Assembly (NCBI RefSeq): GCF_950023065.1
Contig: NC_088681.1
Span: forward strand, 34,258,836-34,322,835
Length of the DNA: 64,000 nucleotides
Direction of reading: 5' to 3'
Source of the DNA: Planococcus citri
Taxonomy: Eukaryota > Arthropoda > Insecta > Hemiptera > Pseudococcidae
The notes under the pieces were generated by a model. It did not search any database. It was given only the letters and a program-made list of their open reading frames with translations, and had not been told where the DNA came from. The position numbers and the translations under genes are program-made. Within the stretch, counting starts at the first letter, position 1, and each line of letters starts with the position of its first letter. Of the stretch, positions 1 to 9,623 are shown piece by piece.

Positions 1-2143
1 TACACCGATTACGTAAGTAATCGGATATTCTGCCATAATTGTGAAATATGGCACTTAATCCACGTTATACCAATAGAGAGAGAGAGAGAGAGAGAGAAAA
101 AAAAAAACACATTGTTATCGTAAAACAACTAGGTAGGTACCTATTAGGTATATCGACTTATCTACATAACCACGAGGTGAATTTTTGGATAAGGTACAAT
201 ATTACGTAGCCCTGAATTTGTGATTATTAGTGGAATCGACCGTGACCATTCTAATACCTATACTACTGTCGAAATCACAGCACTAAATCGCGTTTTCGAT
301 CCTTAATTGCACATTTCAAGCTAATAAGTAGAGCTAGCTAACCATTTATAGGTACGATACGTATGCGTTTTGGTTTGGTAAACAACACGGCAGCTATGGT
401 AGCGTGAATAAATGCTATAAAAGCTTAATTTCAATCTGTCACCCTTTACATAGGTAGGTACACGTAAACATCACGAATCTTTGGCCTATGGTAACTCGAT
501 ACCTATTACGAAACACTTTAATTATATCCTTACAACTTTCTGCATGGTGTACGCTTTTGAGGAACCCTGTTTAGAGCTATATGTACCAACTTATTTCTTA
601 ATGAGGATTTTGCTTTGACGAATTATCAGAAATTAGATTTTATACCAACTTCATATGACTTTCGACCGGATAAATTGGTCACAGAAAGCACCTATCGTTT
701 GATAACAAATTTCCACACAACTTGTAACGTAGGTAGTATCAAACTTTATCCCAATAATCACTGATGTGAGTATACGGGGTATCCTATTACATGTTTCACG
801 AGTAACTATACCTATTTATATTTTTCTTTAATCAGGTAGCACTGAGAAATCAACGACTCCTTTATAAAAGGAGAAATCTCAACAATTAGGGCAATTTTTC
901 TTATGGGGAATAAAAAATCGAAAAAGTATTCAAAGGAGTATTCAAAGGAACATCACAAAGTCGAATTTCGAGTTCTGTATTTTGATTTTTGGTGGATTTT
1001 TTTTTTAAATAACGCTTTTTCCACTTGAAAAAAAAATCAAAAATAGAACCAAATTGATGCGGATCATTTTCCACGCATGCTAATTAAATGAGATTTCGAC
1101 GAGAAAACGTCTGCCATTCTTTTAGTACATGCAATTCTTGGGTTTCGAGTAGAAACAACCATTGAGAAAATATGCTGCTCTTTTAGCTCTCGCCTCGTGG
1201 CTCTCATATGTACCTAAGCAATTTCAACGAAAGCTTTAAAATGGCGAGATAATCAAGTGGAAATTTTTTCTATAAGAAATGAAAAAACAAAAACAAAACC
1301 GAAAAAATGAAATCAACTTGGGGTTCTGTATGTAACTGTATGGTATAGACGACGACGACGGCGAACAAAAGCCTTTTAACCAACATCCTACACTTATTTC
1401 ATGATTACAGCGTACTTTTCGTTTAAAATAGGGAATTCTATGAAAACAAAAAAACACACTTATACCAGCGAATAAAAAACATTTACTGAGAACATTTTTT
1501 TCATATATCTTTTCGAGAAGACCCTCGAGAAAAATTAATAACGATTTCGAATTTTAATTTACTTATTCGCGCCAAGAGTTTATTTAATTAGAAAATTCAA
1601 TGCGGTAAAAAGTCATTGAAGTGTGGAGTGGAAACCATGCATTGTTAAATTATTTTATAATTTGAGAGAAAAATTACATCTTTGGAATTTTTTTGTTCAA
1701 CTTTTCATCAAGTTTCAAGGGCAAAAATAATAGGTATGGTGATACTCGTAGGTATCTCTATCCACCTATCTAAGTAAGTATTTTATTTGCGTGAAATACC
1801 AAACACATTTTTATGGTTACCTATTGCAACTAATCAACAGATATTTTCAAATTTTACGGAGTATATTTATAATAATGACCTTTTTCACACTTTGAAGCAT
1901 GTCAAACATATTTACTACTCATCATCAACAACGATAGGTAAATGATAAGAGCATGCTGAGCGACGAGTATTACTTAGAAAAACACATACAATTTATCGTT
2001 ATAAAACACCTTTAGGCTAGATAATTTATCGTAGGTATAGGTACTTATGAAAATGACTGAAAATATTTCCAGTTTTAAATTTAAGCTCATTTTTTTTGAT
2101 TCAGTGTTACTCGAGTTACGTAAAACTTTTATTAATTTGAAAC
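1..2143. other. intergenic region upstream of the esterase array
   Basis: No convincing coding sequence in either strand. It is AT-rich, with scattered GTAGGTACCTAC-type words and an AG microsatellite. The promoter of esterase copy 1 should lie at its right end, but I see no clear core promoter element. Confidence 0.6.
75..107. repeat. (AG)11 microsatellite followed by an A-tract
   Basis: Eleven AG dinucleotides run directly into an A-tract of about eleven bases. It is a simple repeat with no coding content. Confidence 0.9.
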
Positions 2144-5100
2144 ATGCTTGAAAAAGTAATAGTTACTGTGAAGGAAGGAAAAGTACAAGGATTCAAAACA
2201 AAAACTGCGTATTCTGGAGCAGAATTTTATTCCTTTCTGGGAATACCTTATGGGCAACCAACTGGAGGGGCAGCTCGATACAAGGTAATTCTCAATTAAT
2301 CTCGTAATGCAAAATTACAATAAATCGCAAACTGAATATGATCAAAAAACAGGATCCAGTGAAAGTAAAACCGTGGAATCACATCTTGGACGCGACAGTT
2401 GAAAGAAATGGTTGTCTTCAATTTTCGCTTAGGCAAAAAGATATCGTTGGCTCAGAAAATTGCTTGTATAATAATATTTATACACCAAAGGTAAGACCTA
2501 CATAATATTATTATGTAAGTATTTCATGGATCCAATTTGATTTGAACAGTCAGATCTGCTTAGATCAAAGTTTTGTGATCACATCCAATATGGGAAACCA
2601 GATCGGATCTAACCTGATGTGAATAGTTTGGTTTTCCCAAAAAACGAACAAATTATAGTTTTAATCGGAATAAATCTGTTCTATGATCTTTTTTTTTTTT
2701 TTTTTGACATTTTTTTATACTGGGCGTGTATAATTGCCAGGATTTTTACGCCCAGTTTCGAGGGGTTAGTCTAGATTTGGTTTGAAAGATTGATTTCTTT
2801 GATGTATTTAAGAATGTTTTCCATCTGTTTGATGTTGTCAGGATGATTACCAGATCTAATCAGGTCTAGTAAGATCAAAGTTCTGATCGAATTGGATCTG
2901 TTCAGACCTGATCAAATCCAAAAGGGAATACCTGACCGGATCTGACCAAATTTGCATAAATTTGATCATACCAGATCAAATCATTTTCCCTAAATGCTAC
3001 CTATCTGTAAGAATCACAAATTTTTGTAGCTTCCATCAAAAGGTGAACCTTTGAAAGCAGTTATTGCAAATGTACACCCAGGAGGATATTTTCATGGTTC
3101 ACCAGATCCTTCATACTATGGAAGTCCAGATTATATTATGCATAAAGATGTGGTATATGTCTGCATAGGACACAGACTGCACTTTTTAGGTTGGTAGGTC
3201 ATCACGATTTAGAAATATGCTGCATAGTGGGGTAGGTTGACAGAAGACAGGTACTACAGTGATTATCCGCTTAGATGTAATGTACATAAGTGAGACCACT
3301 TTTGACTATAAATATTCAGTACCTATCTCAGAAATGATGGAAATATACGAATGGATTTTACAATACAAGCTAATTCAACATTTTACTTTATTTACAGGAG
3401 TAGATAAATACTAAATTTCATGGTTTCAGGAAATTTGAACTTGCATATGAAAGGCTGTTCGGGAAGTCAGTGTTTGAAAGACCTTACATTGAGCTTGCAA
3501 TGGATTAAAGAAAATATTAGCGCTTTTGGAGGTGATCCCGATAATGTAACTTTGATGGGCAGTAGCAGTGGTTCTTCATTAGTGCACTTTTTACTATTGT
3601 CACCTTTAGCTAAGGGTAAAAAAATTGAACATTTAATTCATAAAGTCTTTTTGTCCATTATTTTTTGATAAGGTACCTAATAATTTACCTTGAACATATT
3701 CCTAGGTTTATACCACAGAGCAATCCTCATGGGTTTATATGTTTTTTGTCCATTACTTAATTTTCCAATGGACCATGTGGCAATAGCATACGACGTTGCA
3801 AAGATGATCCATTACGATGGGAAACCAGATGACCATAAAAAACTGCTGACTTTTTACAAGAATGTCGAGTTCACCAGATTATTCGTTACAAGACCCGAAC
3901 ACTTTTTCAGTAAAGTAGGAAATTGCACCACAATCTCGTACCTACATACGTGCTGTCGTAAATTCTAAGAACTAGTTTCATTTTTCAGACCACATTACAA
4001 GTTTATCCATGTTCACCACTCATACCAACTCCTGAACCTGGTGAAAATTCCCCTTTACAAGTACCAGTTAGGGAGCTTATCCCTTCAATGAATCGGGTTC
4101 CAATAATGATAGGATTTTGTGAACGAGAAGGTTGCATGGCCCTTGCATTGCTTCGTGAGTGTAATTTTAAAAAAAGGGGCGTAAACTCTTCTCTCCGAAG
4201 AGAGTTTTAAATCATGGATATGTTTTTTGCTCAAATTAACTCAATGTTTAGAATTTCAAATTTAAGAAAAAATCTGAAAAATACCGGAAAGTCTTTTTTG
4301 AAAATTTTATAGGAATTATGTTGGTAAAGCGTTGATCCTCCCCCCTTCCCCATCAGTAAAATGTTCAGAAAATCAATTTAAAAAATTTCTTCGAGTTTTT
4401 GAAAATCTGACACAATGTCAGAAAGTTATAAGTTTTTTTTTTTTAGTTTTCAAGAACACCGAATTTGATCGATTTTGTTCCAAGTTTTTTGAAATTTGGC
4501 ATAATATCACTAACTTGGTGGACTGAATTTTTAACTAAGGTTTCAAAAGTCAGCGGCACGCGGGTCAGAGTGACGGAAATTTTGGATAGACCTTCGAAGC
4601 AGAAAACATATCCGTGTCAAAAAAAAAATCAAAACAAGTCAAATTTCATTATTGTAGCGGATATGATATCTAAGTATATACCAATGTTTTTGGTTGCAGG
4701 AAATTTCAAAAGATCCATAAATGATTGTTTCCCTAAAGCACTTGGTCAAAATGATTTTGGATGGGGAGCTTCCTTGAACGACGATGAATTGAAACAAATA
4801 AAAAAAGAAGTGGAAAATTTTTATTTGGCCGGAGAATCAATAGCGACAGCTTCACAGCCAACTTTATGTGATGTACGTTACCATATTCTTCTTTTAAAAT
4901 ATCTAACCAGAAGGATCAGCGAGTATTTCTTGAGTAATTAAATTTAATTAACAGACCTTTCCACGTCAGAACAATTTCAATTTCTTTAACTCCTTTGAAA
5001 TCTACTAACATAATGGTTCATTTTGTGAATGCCTACTTATGAAGTTACGTAAGTAAGTAGGTACCCATCTACTTATCATTTTCAACTTTGTGCCTTGTGT

Positions 5101-5778
5101 TGTTCAGATTATAACAGATGCTGGTCTATCTGAGGCTTATGATTCATTGATAAATGTAGTCTCAGCGGATCCTACCTCACCAGTATATGTGTATAATTTT
5201 CACTATGATGGTAAATTATGTATGATGAAAGCACAAACGGAAAGACTATTAGAAAAACCATTGAAAGGTAATACTCGTATATTTACAAGAAATTAAACAA
5301 TACAATTTTTATTTTTATATTCACACGTGTTTCTAACTTTAAAAACAAAAAAAAAACAAAAAAAAAATTAAAAAATGCATCCAATTTGGATAGGTGCCTT
5401 TCACGGAGCCGACTACAGCTATTGGAATTATGCGGAAGAAACTGCTGGTAAAACTATGGCCAACATTCAACCAAAAGATCGCCAAACAATAGACACATTT
5501 ACAAGTCTTGTGACCACATTTGCTAAAACTGAGTAAGTTATCAGTTTATCGCGTACTTTGAAGGTAATTTCACAACAGGATAGTAAACATTATCAAACAC
5601 TTATCGTTTCAGCAATCCCAATTATGAAGGAATGGAGGTCAAATGGGAACCTACGACTCCTGAGAATCCAAGTCATTTGATTATCGACGAGACTTTACGA
5701 ACTCAAGAAGGACTGCTGAATGGTGAACGAATGGAATTTTGGCACAAATTGAAAGACAAATTTGGAAAAAAATGCTAA
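2144..5778 (+). CDS. carboxylesterase (type-B, alpha-esterase-like), copy 1, intact
   Basis: Carboxylesterase of the alpha/beta-hydrolase fold, hydrolysing carboxylic esters; insect relatives act in detoxification or hormone and lipid turnover. Ten exons: 2144-2284, 2353-2490, 3030-3189, 3430-3615, 3706-3914, 3989-4154, 4700-4872, 5108-5267, 5394-5532, 5613-5778, all with GT-AG introns and consistent phase, giving 545 residues. The triad is visible: Ser192 in GSSSG (family usual GESAG), Glu325 in GFCEREG, His448 in GAFHGAD. The oxyanion motif reads HPGGY at 109-113 where HGGG is usual. There is no signal peptide, so it is probably cytosolic, as in the intracellular alpha-esterase clade. Two close copies lie downstream in the same orientation. 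The natural substrate cannot be told from sequence. Confidence 0.9.
2520..2995. repeat. GATC-word-rich repeat inside intron 2 of esterase copy 1
   Basis: Intron 2 of copy 1 is much longer than that of copies 2 and 3. It contains many variants of GATCTGATC, CCAGATC and GATCAAATC in both orientations, which looks like an inserted degenerate repeat. A similar short patch occurs near 56990-57030. I do not recognise a transposon family. Confidence 0.5.
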
Positions 5779-5785
5779 AAGTTTG

Positions 5786-5791
5786 AATAAA
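5786..5791 (+). terminator. AATAAA poly(A) signal of esterase copy 1
   Basis: AATAAA lies 8 nt after the stop codon. The same signal occurs at the corresponding place after copy 2. The retrotransposon starts 13 nt further on, so the natural cleavage site may lie inside the LTR. Confidence 0.6.
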
Positions 5792-5804
5792 ATCGCAGAA
5801 GTAC

Positions 5805-6260
5805 TGTGACGATAGGGGATGCGCCCACAGCTTCCACCTAAAGGGAAGATGTGTTCCTGCGGAGTGGCTGCACTGCTTAAGTAGTGCACTCTGTCGGTTT
5901 AGTTCGAGTATAGCCACTCCGCCATTAGAGACGTTACAAACGTTAAGTATTTTTTCACTGGTGTTCCGGTACGGATGCATTTCAGAGCTTCCACTTGCAA
6001 TCGTCATTGCAAGTGTCTTTTTATAATGATTAGTGTGTCTTTTTGTAATATATCGATTCGGTTTTATATCAGAGATTTATACAATAAAGCTGAACACTTT
6101 CATTTGCGGTCTACGATCATTTATGCGGTGTTTCGTCACCTTTGCTGTTCGATGTACTTTCGTAAGGTCATCAGTAGAGTTTGGGTTCCCTGGGCTTAAC
6201 TATATGCTGAATAGCACTGGGCTCTCCCTCTGTAAACCAAGGAGTGTCCCAGCTATCACA
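5805..6260 (+). repeat. 5' long terminal repeat
   Basis: 456 bp, beginning TGTGACG and ending TATCACA. It differs from the 3' LTR at two positions that I can see: A/G at about 5812, and C/T in the word gtt(c/t)gag at about 5904, the latter a CpG to TpG change. AATAAA at 6083-6088 is a likely poly(A) signal. Two inverted repeats are present: a 20-nt near-palindrome at 5869-5888 and a perfect 9-bp stem with 4-nt loop at 5993-6014. Confidence 0.95.
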
Positions 6261-6264
6261 TATT

Positions 6265-6282
6265 TGGCGCCCTAAACGTGGT
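6265..6282 (+). other. primer-binding site
   Basis: TGGCGCCCTAAACGTGG starts four bases after the 5' LTR. The TGG start is complementary to the CCA end of a tRNA. I do not assign the tRNA species. Confidence 0.65.
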
Positions 6283-6353
6283 AAACTGTACCCAGGGCTT
6301 TTCAGTGCACTTTTTGTGTCACAAAATTAGGGCAAAGTCACGAGGTATCGCGA

Positions 6354-6569
6354 CCTCTAGCCTAACCTCTAGCCTAACCGCTATTACTGCTCTCGAGAGA
6401 GGCAAACTGTACCTAGTACAGGCGGAATCGCGTATTCCAACCAGAGTTTTTTACTTATCAGAGTTCTTACAAACCCCAGAATTCCGGTCAAATTTGGTCA
6501 ACCAGGCGACTACGGCGAAAATTGGTCAACCAGGCGACCACATCGTGTCAATCAGTCAACTAGGCGACT
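6354..6569 (+). repeat. short direct repeats in the retrotransposon leader
   Basis: Two sets of tandem words: cctctagcctaa twice at 6354-6379, and the unit gtcaaccaggcgac three times (last copy with one change) between 6495 and 6569. They lie between primer-binding site and gag, where packaging and dimerisation signals usually occur; that role is inference. A good splice-donor match (aaaaag|gtacgt) follows at 6588 and could serve spliced downstream messages. Confidence 0.6.
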
Positions 6570-6797
6570 GCAACGTTCGTTAAAAAGGTACGTGAGAGTT
6601 TATTTCTCGAAAGAATCGCGAAAAAGTGCCGAAAAATCGCGTTATTGGAGCTTTCGTACCAAGTTCGACAAGCTTTGGTTTGGAAAATCCGAGCACAGTT
6701 GAACAAGCTCGTGCCAAAGTTCAAGGTCAAGCGTTGAAAGCTCGTTGCAAGCTTGTACCACGTTACGTACCTAACAGAGACAATACAAAGCTTCGAC

Positions 6798-9623
6798 ATG
6801 CCGATGCGGTTACCGGAATATTTATCAGAGGAATTTTTGGATCACTTACCTGATCGAATGCGACGATTATTTGAGATGACGGCTGATCGAAATTCTCCGA
6901 ATCCTGGAAATGACAATGCACGTAGATCCAGCTTTCCATTGGTCAGTCAGGATGCACGTGTTACCGAATTGAGACCTGAAATAAATAACAGGGATTACGA
7001 TAGCGATGGTTTCCAAAATCAGAGTAATACAAACCATGAAAGCTGTAAAAATCAAAATACTCACAATCAGCAGTTACGACGTTCGAGTAGAAATGCTGCG
7101 AAGAATGCTGATATTCAACGCCGGAATCAATTGGGAATTCAAGCCACGCCGAAAATCAAGCCTAAAATGAAGGATCGAAAATTATTGCGCAGATTGCACG
7201 AGAATATTTTAGATCAGAGAAGAGAATGGCGCAGTGCTGAAATAAAAATTGATTCGATCGAGTATCAAGAAGCACTCGAAGAAGGCGATTTATTTTTCCT
7301 GAATAATGATCAAGATGAGATCGACGCAAGCGGTGCTGATGAAGCGAAAGCTGGAAACGGTGCACAACCGTCAGGTGAAGAAATCCCTGAGGCGTCGATT
7401 TTACACTATGAACCTGACTATGAACTTGAAGGTGAACTTTCCCGGTCGGACAAGTACATGAAAAATATAGCAGAGTCCAAAATGGCTCAAATTTGCAATT
7501 TTGATCCGGTAAATTTCGATAAGAAAATAGAAATAAAAATTGAAAAAAGGCCAGAAGAATTGTTTCCGAAAACTTTAACAGAGGAGGAACTAATTTTCCA
7601 TAAATGGGCCTATTCATCTGCTGATAATCACGATAGCAACGATAAAGTTATTGCTCAACGAGTCATTGATTCTGAAAAAGCCATCTCAAAAACCAGAGAG
7701 GATGTAGGTAACCTATATCTTGAGCTGCGTGCTCAAATGGCGATTATGAAATTAGAGTTGAAAAGAGAAAGTGATAAAAAAATCGAAAATTTGAAATCAG
7801 AGATGAAAGCAATTTTTAAAGCTTACAAAGAAACCACCGATAGAGTACTCACATCTCACGTCCTCATTATGAATAAAATGAAGGAAAGAAATATGTACCA
7901 AGGTGGCCTATTATATCAGATGCAATTACAACATGTTGAGTTTATTGAAAATATGGAAGAAGAACGTGCTGCTTATTTTGAATGGAAAGAACACGTGGAT
8001 GGATTTATCGAAAATCTCCATGAACCAGATGAACCACCCTACCAGCCCCCCGTTGTGCCACCAGTTGTGCACAACGTGAATAGTAATATCGTTGGTAACA
8101 CCGCCAGTCGCAGCGGTGCAAATACCAGTAAAGGAGCGGGTCTCTTCCGAGGAAGGAGGGACTCAAATGATCGATCTAGATCCCCCGCCCCCTCCAGGGG
8201 CAACTCGAATTCGAACAATAGCAACTTCGACAACAATAGACATCGCACTCCGAGTAACGGTAACCGAAACAGATCATCTTCGAGAGATTCTAGATCCCGT
8301 AGATCGCGTTCGCGAAGTAACACACCGCGACGCGACAGCCGCGACAGCCGAGGTAGCAGCGATCGACGCAAAAGCAGAGACAGCCACGATAGGCGAGACG
8401 GTAACGGTAGCAGTAATCACAGTGATCGTCGTGATCGACGCGACAGCTACAACAGTCGCGATCGCGATAACAGAGATGATCGAAATAATCGTAGTGGCGA
8501 TGATCGAAGAAATGGCGATTATAATAACAACAGTAATCGCAATTACAATGCCAATAACAACAATGGCAACAGAGATGATCGAAACAGTCGACGAAACGAT
8601 GATCGAGAGCCCAAAATTGATCCAAGATGGCTTCAGGCTGAGCGTGAGCAGCAAAACCACCCCCCAGAGCGTAGGCTGAATTATCGAATCCAGTTTGGCG
8701 GTACCAATACCAACATTAGGCCTGATAGATTGCGCGAATTTGGTGTTAGTTATTCAGAAGAAAATAAGTACCAAGTTTACAACTTCATTCACCGCTTCGA
8801 GAGACGTATGCAGCCATATCAGGTATCTCAAAGTCAATATTGCGATGCTCTGATGGTGCTTATCGATGATAAGCTGATACATATGGCACCCTGGAAGGAT
8901 CTTCAGGAAAACAGCACTGATTATTATCAACTCAGAAAGGATTTCATTGATTGCGCTTGGAGTCCACAGAGGCAGAATGAAGCAAGAAATCACTTCAGGA
9001 ATATGTCAGTGTGCAAAACGTCATCCACCACTCAGTGCTCTGAGTTAATGATTTGGTTGAAAGTTCTGAAAACCACCAACTCGCCATTCGAAGACATAAT
9101 AATGATGATTTATTACAAGCTAACATCCAGTCTCAGACCTCGCTTTACTGAGATTGAACTTCAAGATATCAACATTTTTGAGAAAAGGCTGAACGCGATG
9201 ACTCGAGTGGAGGAGTTTGCTCAGAGACCAGCTGAACCTGAAAGACCTACTCAGACTCGAAACACTCAACGGAGATCTGAAAATCGTCAAGCGAGTTTTG
9301 GTGGCAATGATAGGCGCTCTAATTCGTACAATTCTCGCAACAACAACAGTGAGAGCAAAAATGAGCGCACAACTGAACAGCAGAAAAAATCGTATGACAA
9401 GTATAGAAACCAGTCCAAATCAGAGACGATGAAAACTGGTCAGAAAGAGAAGAAAGATGAGCCTAGGTATAAAAAGCCTAACAAAGAAAATGCTCATCAA
9501 GTGAATTCAGTCACAGGAAAAGAAGAAACGCAATCAGAGACTGAAGTTTCAGACGAACAGACCCCCCCTACATCACCAGAGGGGTCCATCGACTCAACAG
9601 GTATGCCGTCGGGAAACGAGTAG
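6798..9623 (+). CDS. gag: Gag-like structural polyprotein (ORF1)
   Basis: Open frame with first ATG at 6798, 941 residues; the frame is open from further upstream without an ATG. Layout: basic/acidic N-terminal part, a long charged helical, coiled-coil-like stretch (about 7550-8030), a strikingly low-complexity RS, RD and N-rich tract (about 8100-8620), then a helical Gag capsid-like region (about 8730-9210) with W/F patterning like retrotransposon Gag, and a charged tail. I see no CCHC zinc knuckle, so the Arg-rich tract probably supplies RNA binding. RS tracts are also targets of SR kinases. It overlaps pol in the -1 frame. It is longer than typical insect gypsy Gags (about 400-500 residues). 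Confidence 0.85.
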   Translation: MPMRLPEYLSEEFLDHLPDRMRRLFEMTADRNSPNPGNDNARRSSFPLVSQDARVTELRPEINNRDYDSDGFQNQSNTNHESCKNQNTHNQQLRRSSRNAAKNADIQRRNQLGIQATPKIKPKMKDRKLLRRLHENILDQRREWRSAEIKIDSIEYQEALEEGDLFFLNNDQDEIDASGADEAKAGNGAQPSGEEIPEASILHYEPDYELEGELSRSDKYMKNIAESKMAQICNFDPVNFDKKIEIKIEKRPEELFPKTLTEEELIFHKWAYSSADNHDSNDKVIAQRVIDSEKAISKTREDVGNLYLELRAQMAIMKLELKRESDKKIENLKSEMKAIFKAYKETTDRVLTSHVLIMNKMKERNMYQGGLLYQMQLQHVEFIENMEEERAAYFEWKEHVDGFIENLHEPDEPPYQPPVVPPVVHNVNSNIVGNTASRSGANTSKGAGLFRGRRDSNDRSRSPAPSRGNSNSNNSNFDNNRHRTPSNGNRNRSSSRDSRSRRSRSRSNTPRRDSRDSRGSSDRRKSRDSHDRRDGNGSSNHSDRRDRRDSYNSRDRDNRDDRNNRSGDDRRNGDYNNNSNRNYNANNNNGNRDDRNSRRNDDREPKIDPRWLQAEREQQNHPPERRLNYRIQFGGTNTNIRPDRLREFGVSYSEENKYQVYNFIHRFERRMQPYQVSQSQYCDALMVLIDDKLIHMAPWKDLQENSTDYYQLRKDFIDCAWSPQRQNEARNHFRNMSVCKTSSTTQCSELMIWLKVLKTTNSPFEDIIMMIYYKLTSSLRPRFTEIELQDINIFEKRLNAMTRVEEFAQRPAEPERPTQTRNTQRRSENRQASFGGNDRRSNSYNSRNNNSESKNERTTEQQKKSYDKYRNQSKSETMKTGQKEKKDEPRYKKPNKENAHQVNSVTGKEETQSETEVSDEQTPPTSPEGSIDSTGMPSGNE
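9563..9569 (+). promoter_or_regulatory. candidate -1 ribosomal frameshift heptamer
   Basis: C CCC CCT in the gag frame fits the X XXY YYZ slip pattern. It lies inside the only window (9545-9623) where gag and the -1 pol frame are both open. Pol has no ATG near its start. I did not find an unambiguous downstream pseudoknot by eye. Confidence 0.55.

Noticed and set aside
4465..4941. A 158-codon frame spanning intron 6 and exon 7 of esterase copy 1
   Set aside because: It reads through an intron; exon 7 alone matches the two sister copies.
5975..6275. Frames of 70-80 codons inside the LTR, repeated at 19740-20043
   Set aside because: Both LTR copies show them, but they have no family features and lie in non-coding LTR sequence.
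8039..8679. Several long open frames opposite and beside the Gag RS/RD tract
   Set aside because: They are shadows of the low-complexity Arg/Ser/Asp/Asn-rich coding sequence; the Gag frame is continuous through the region.
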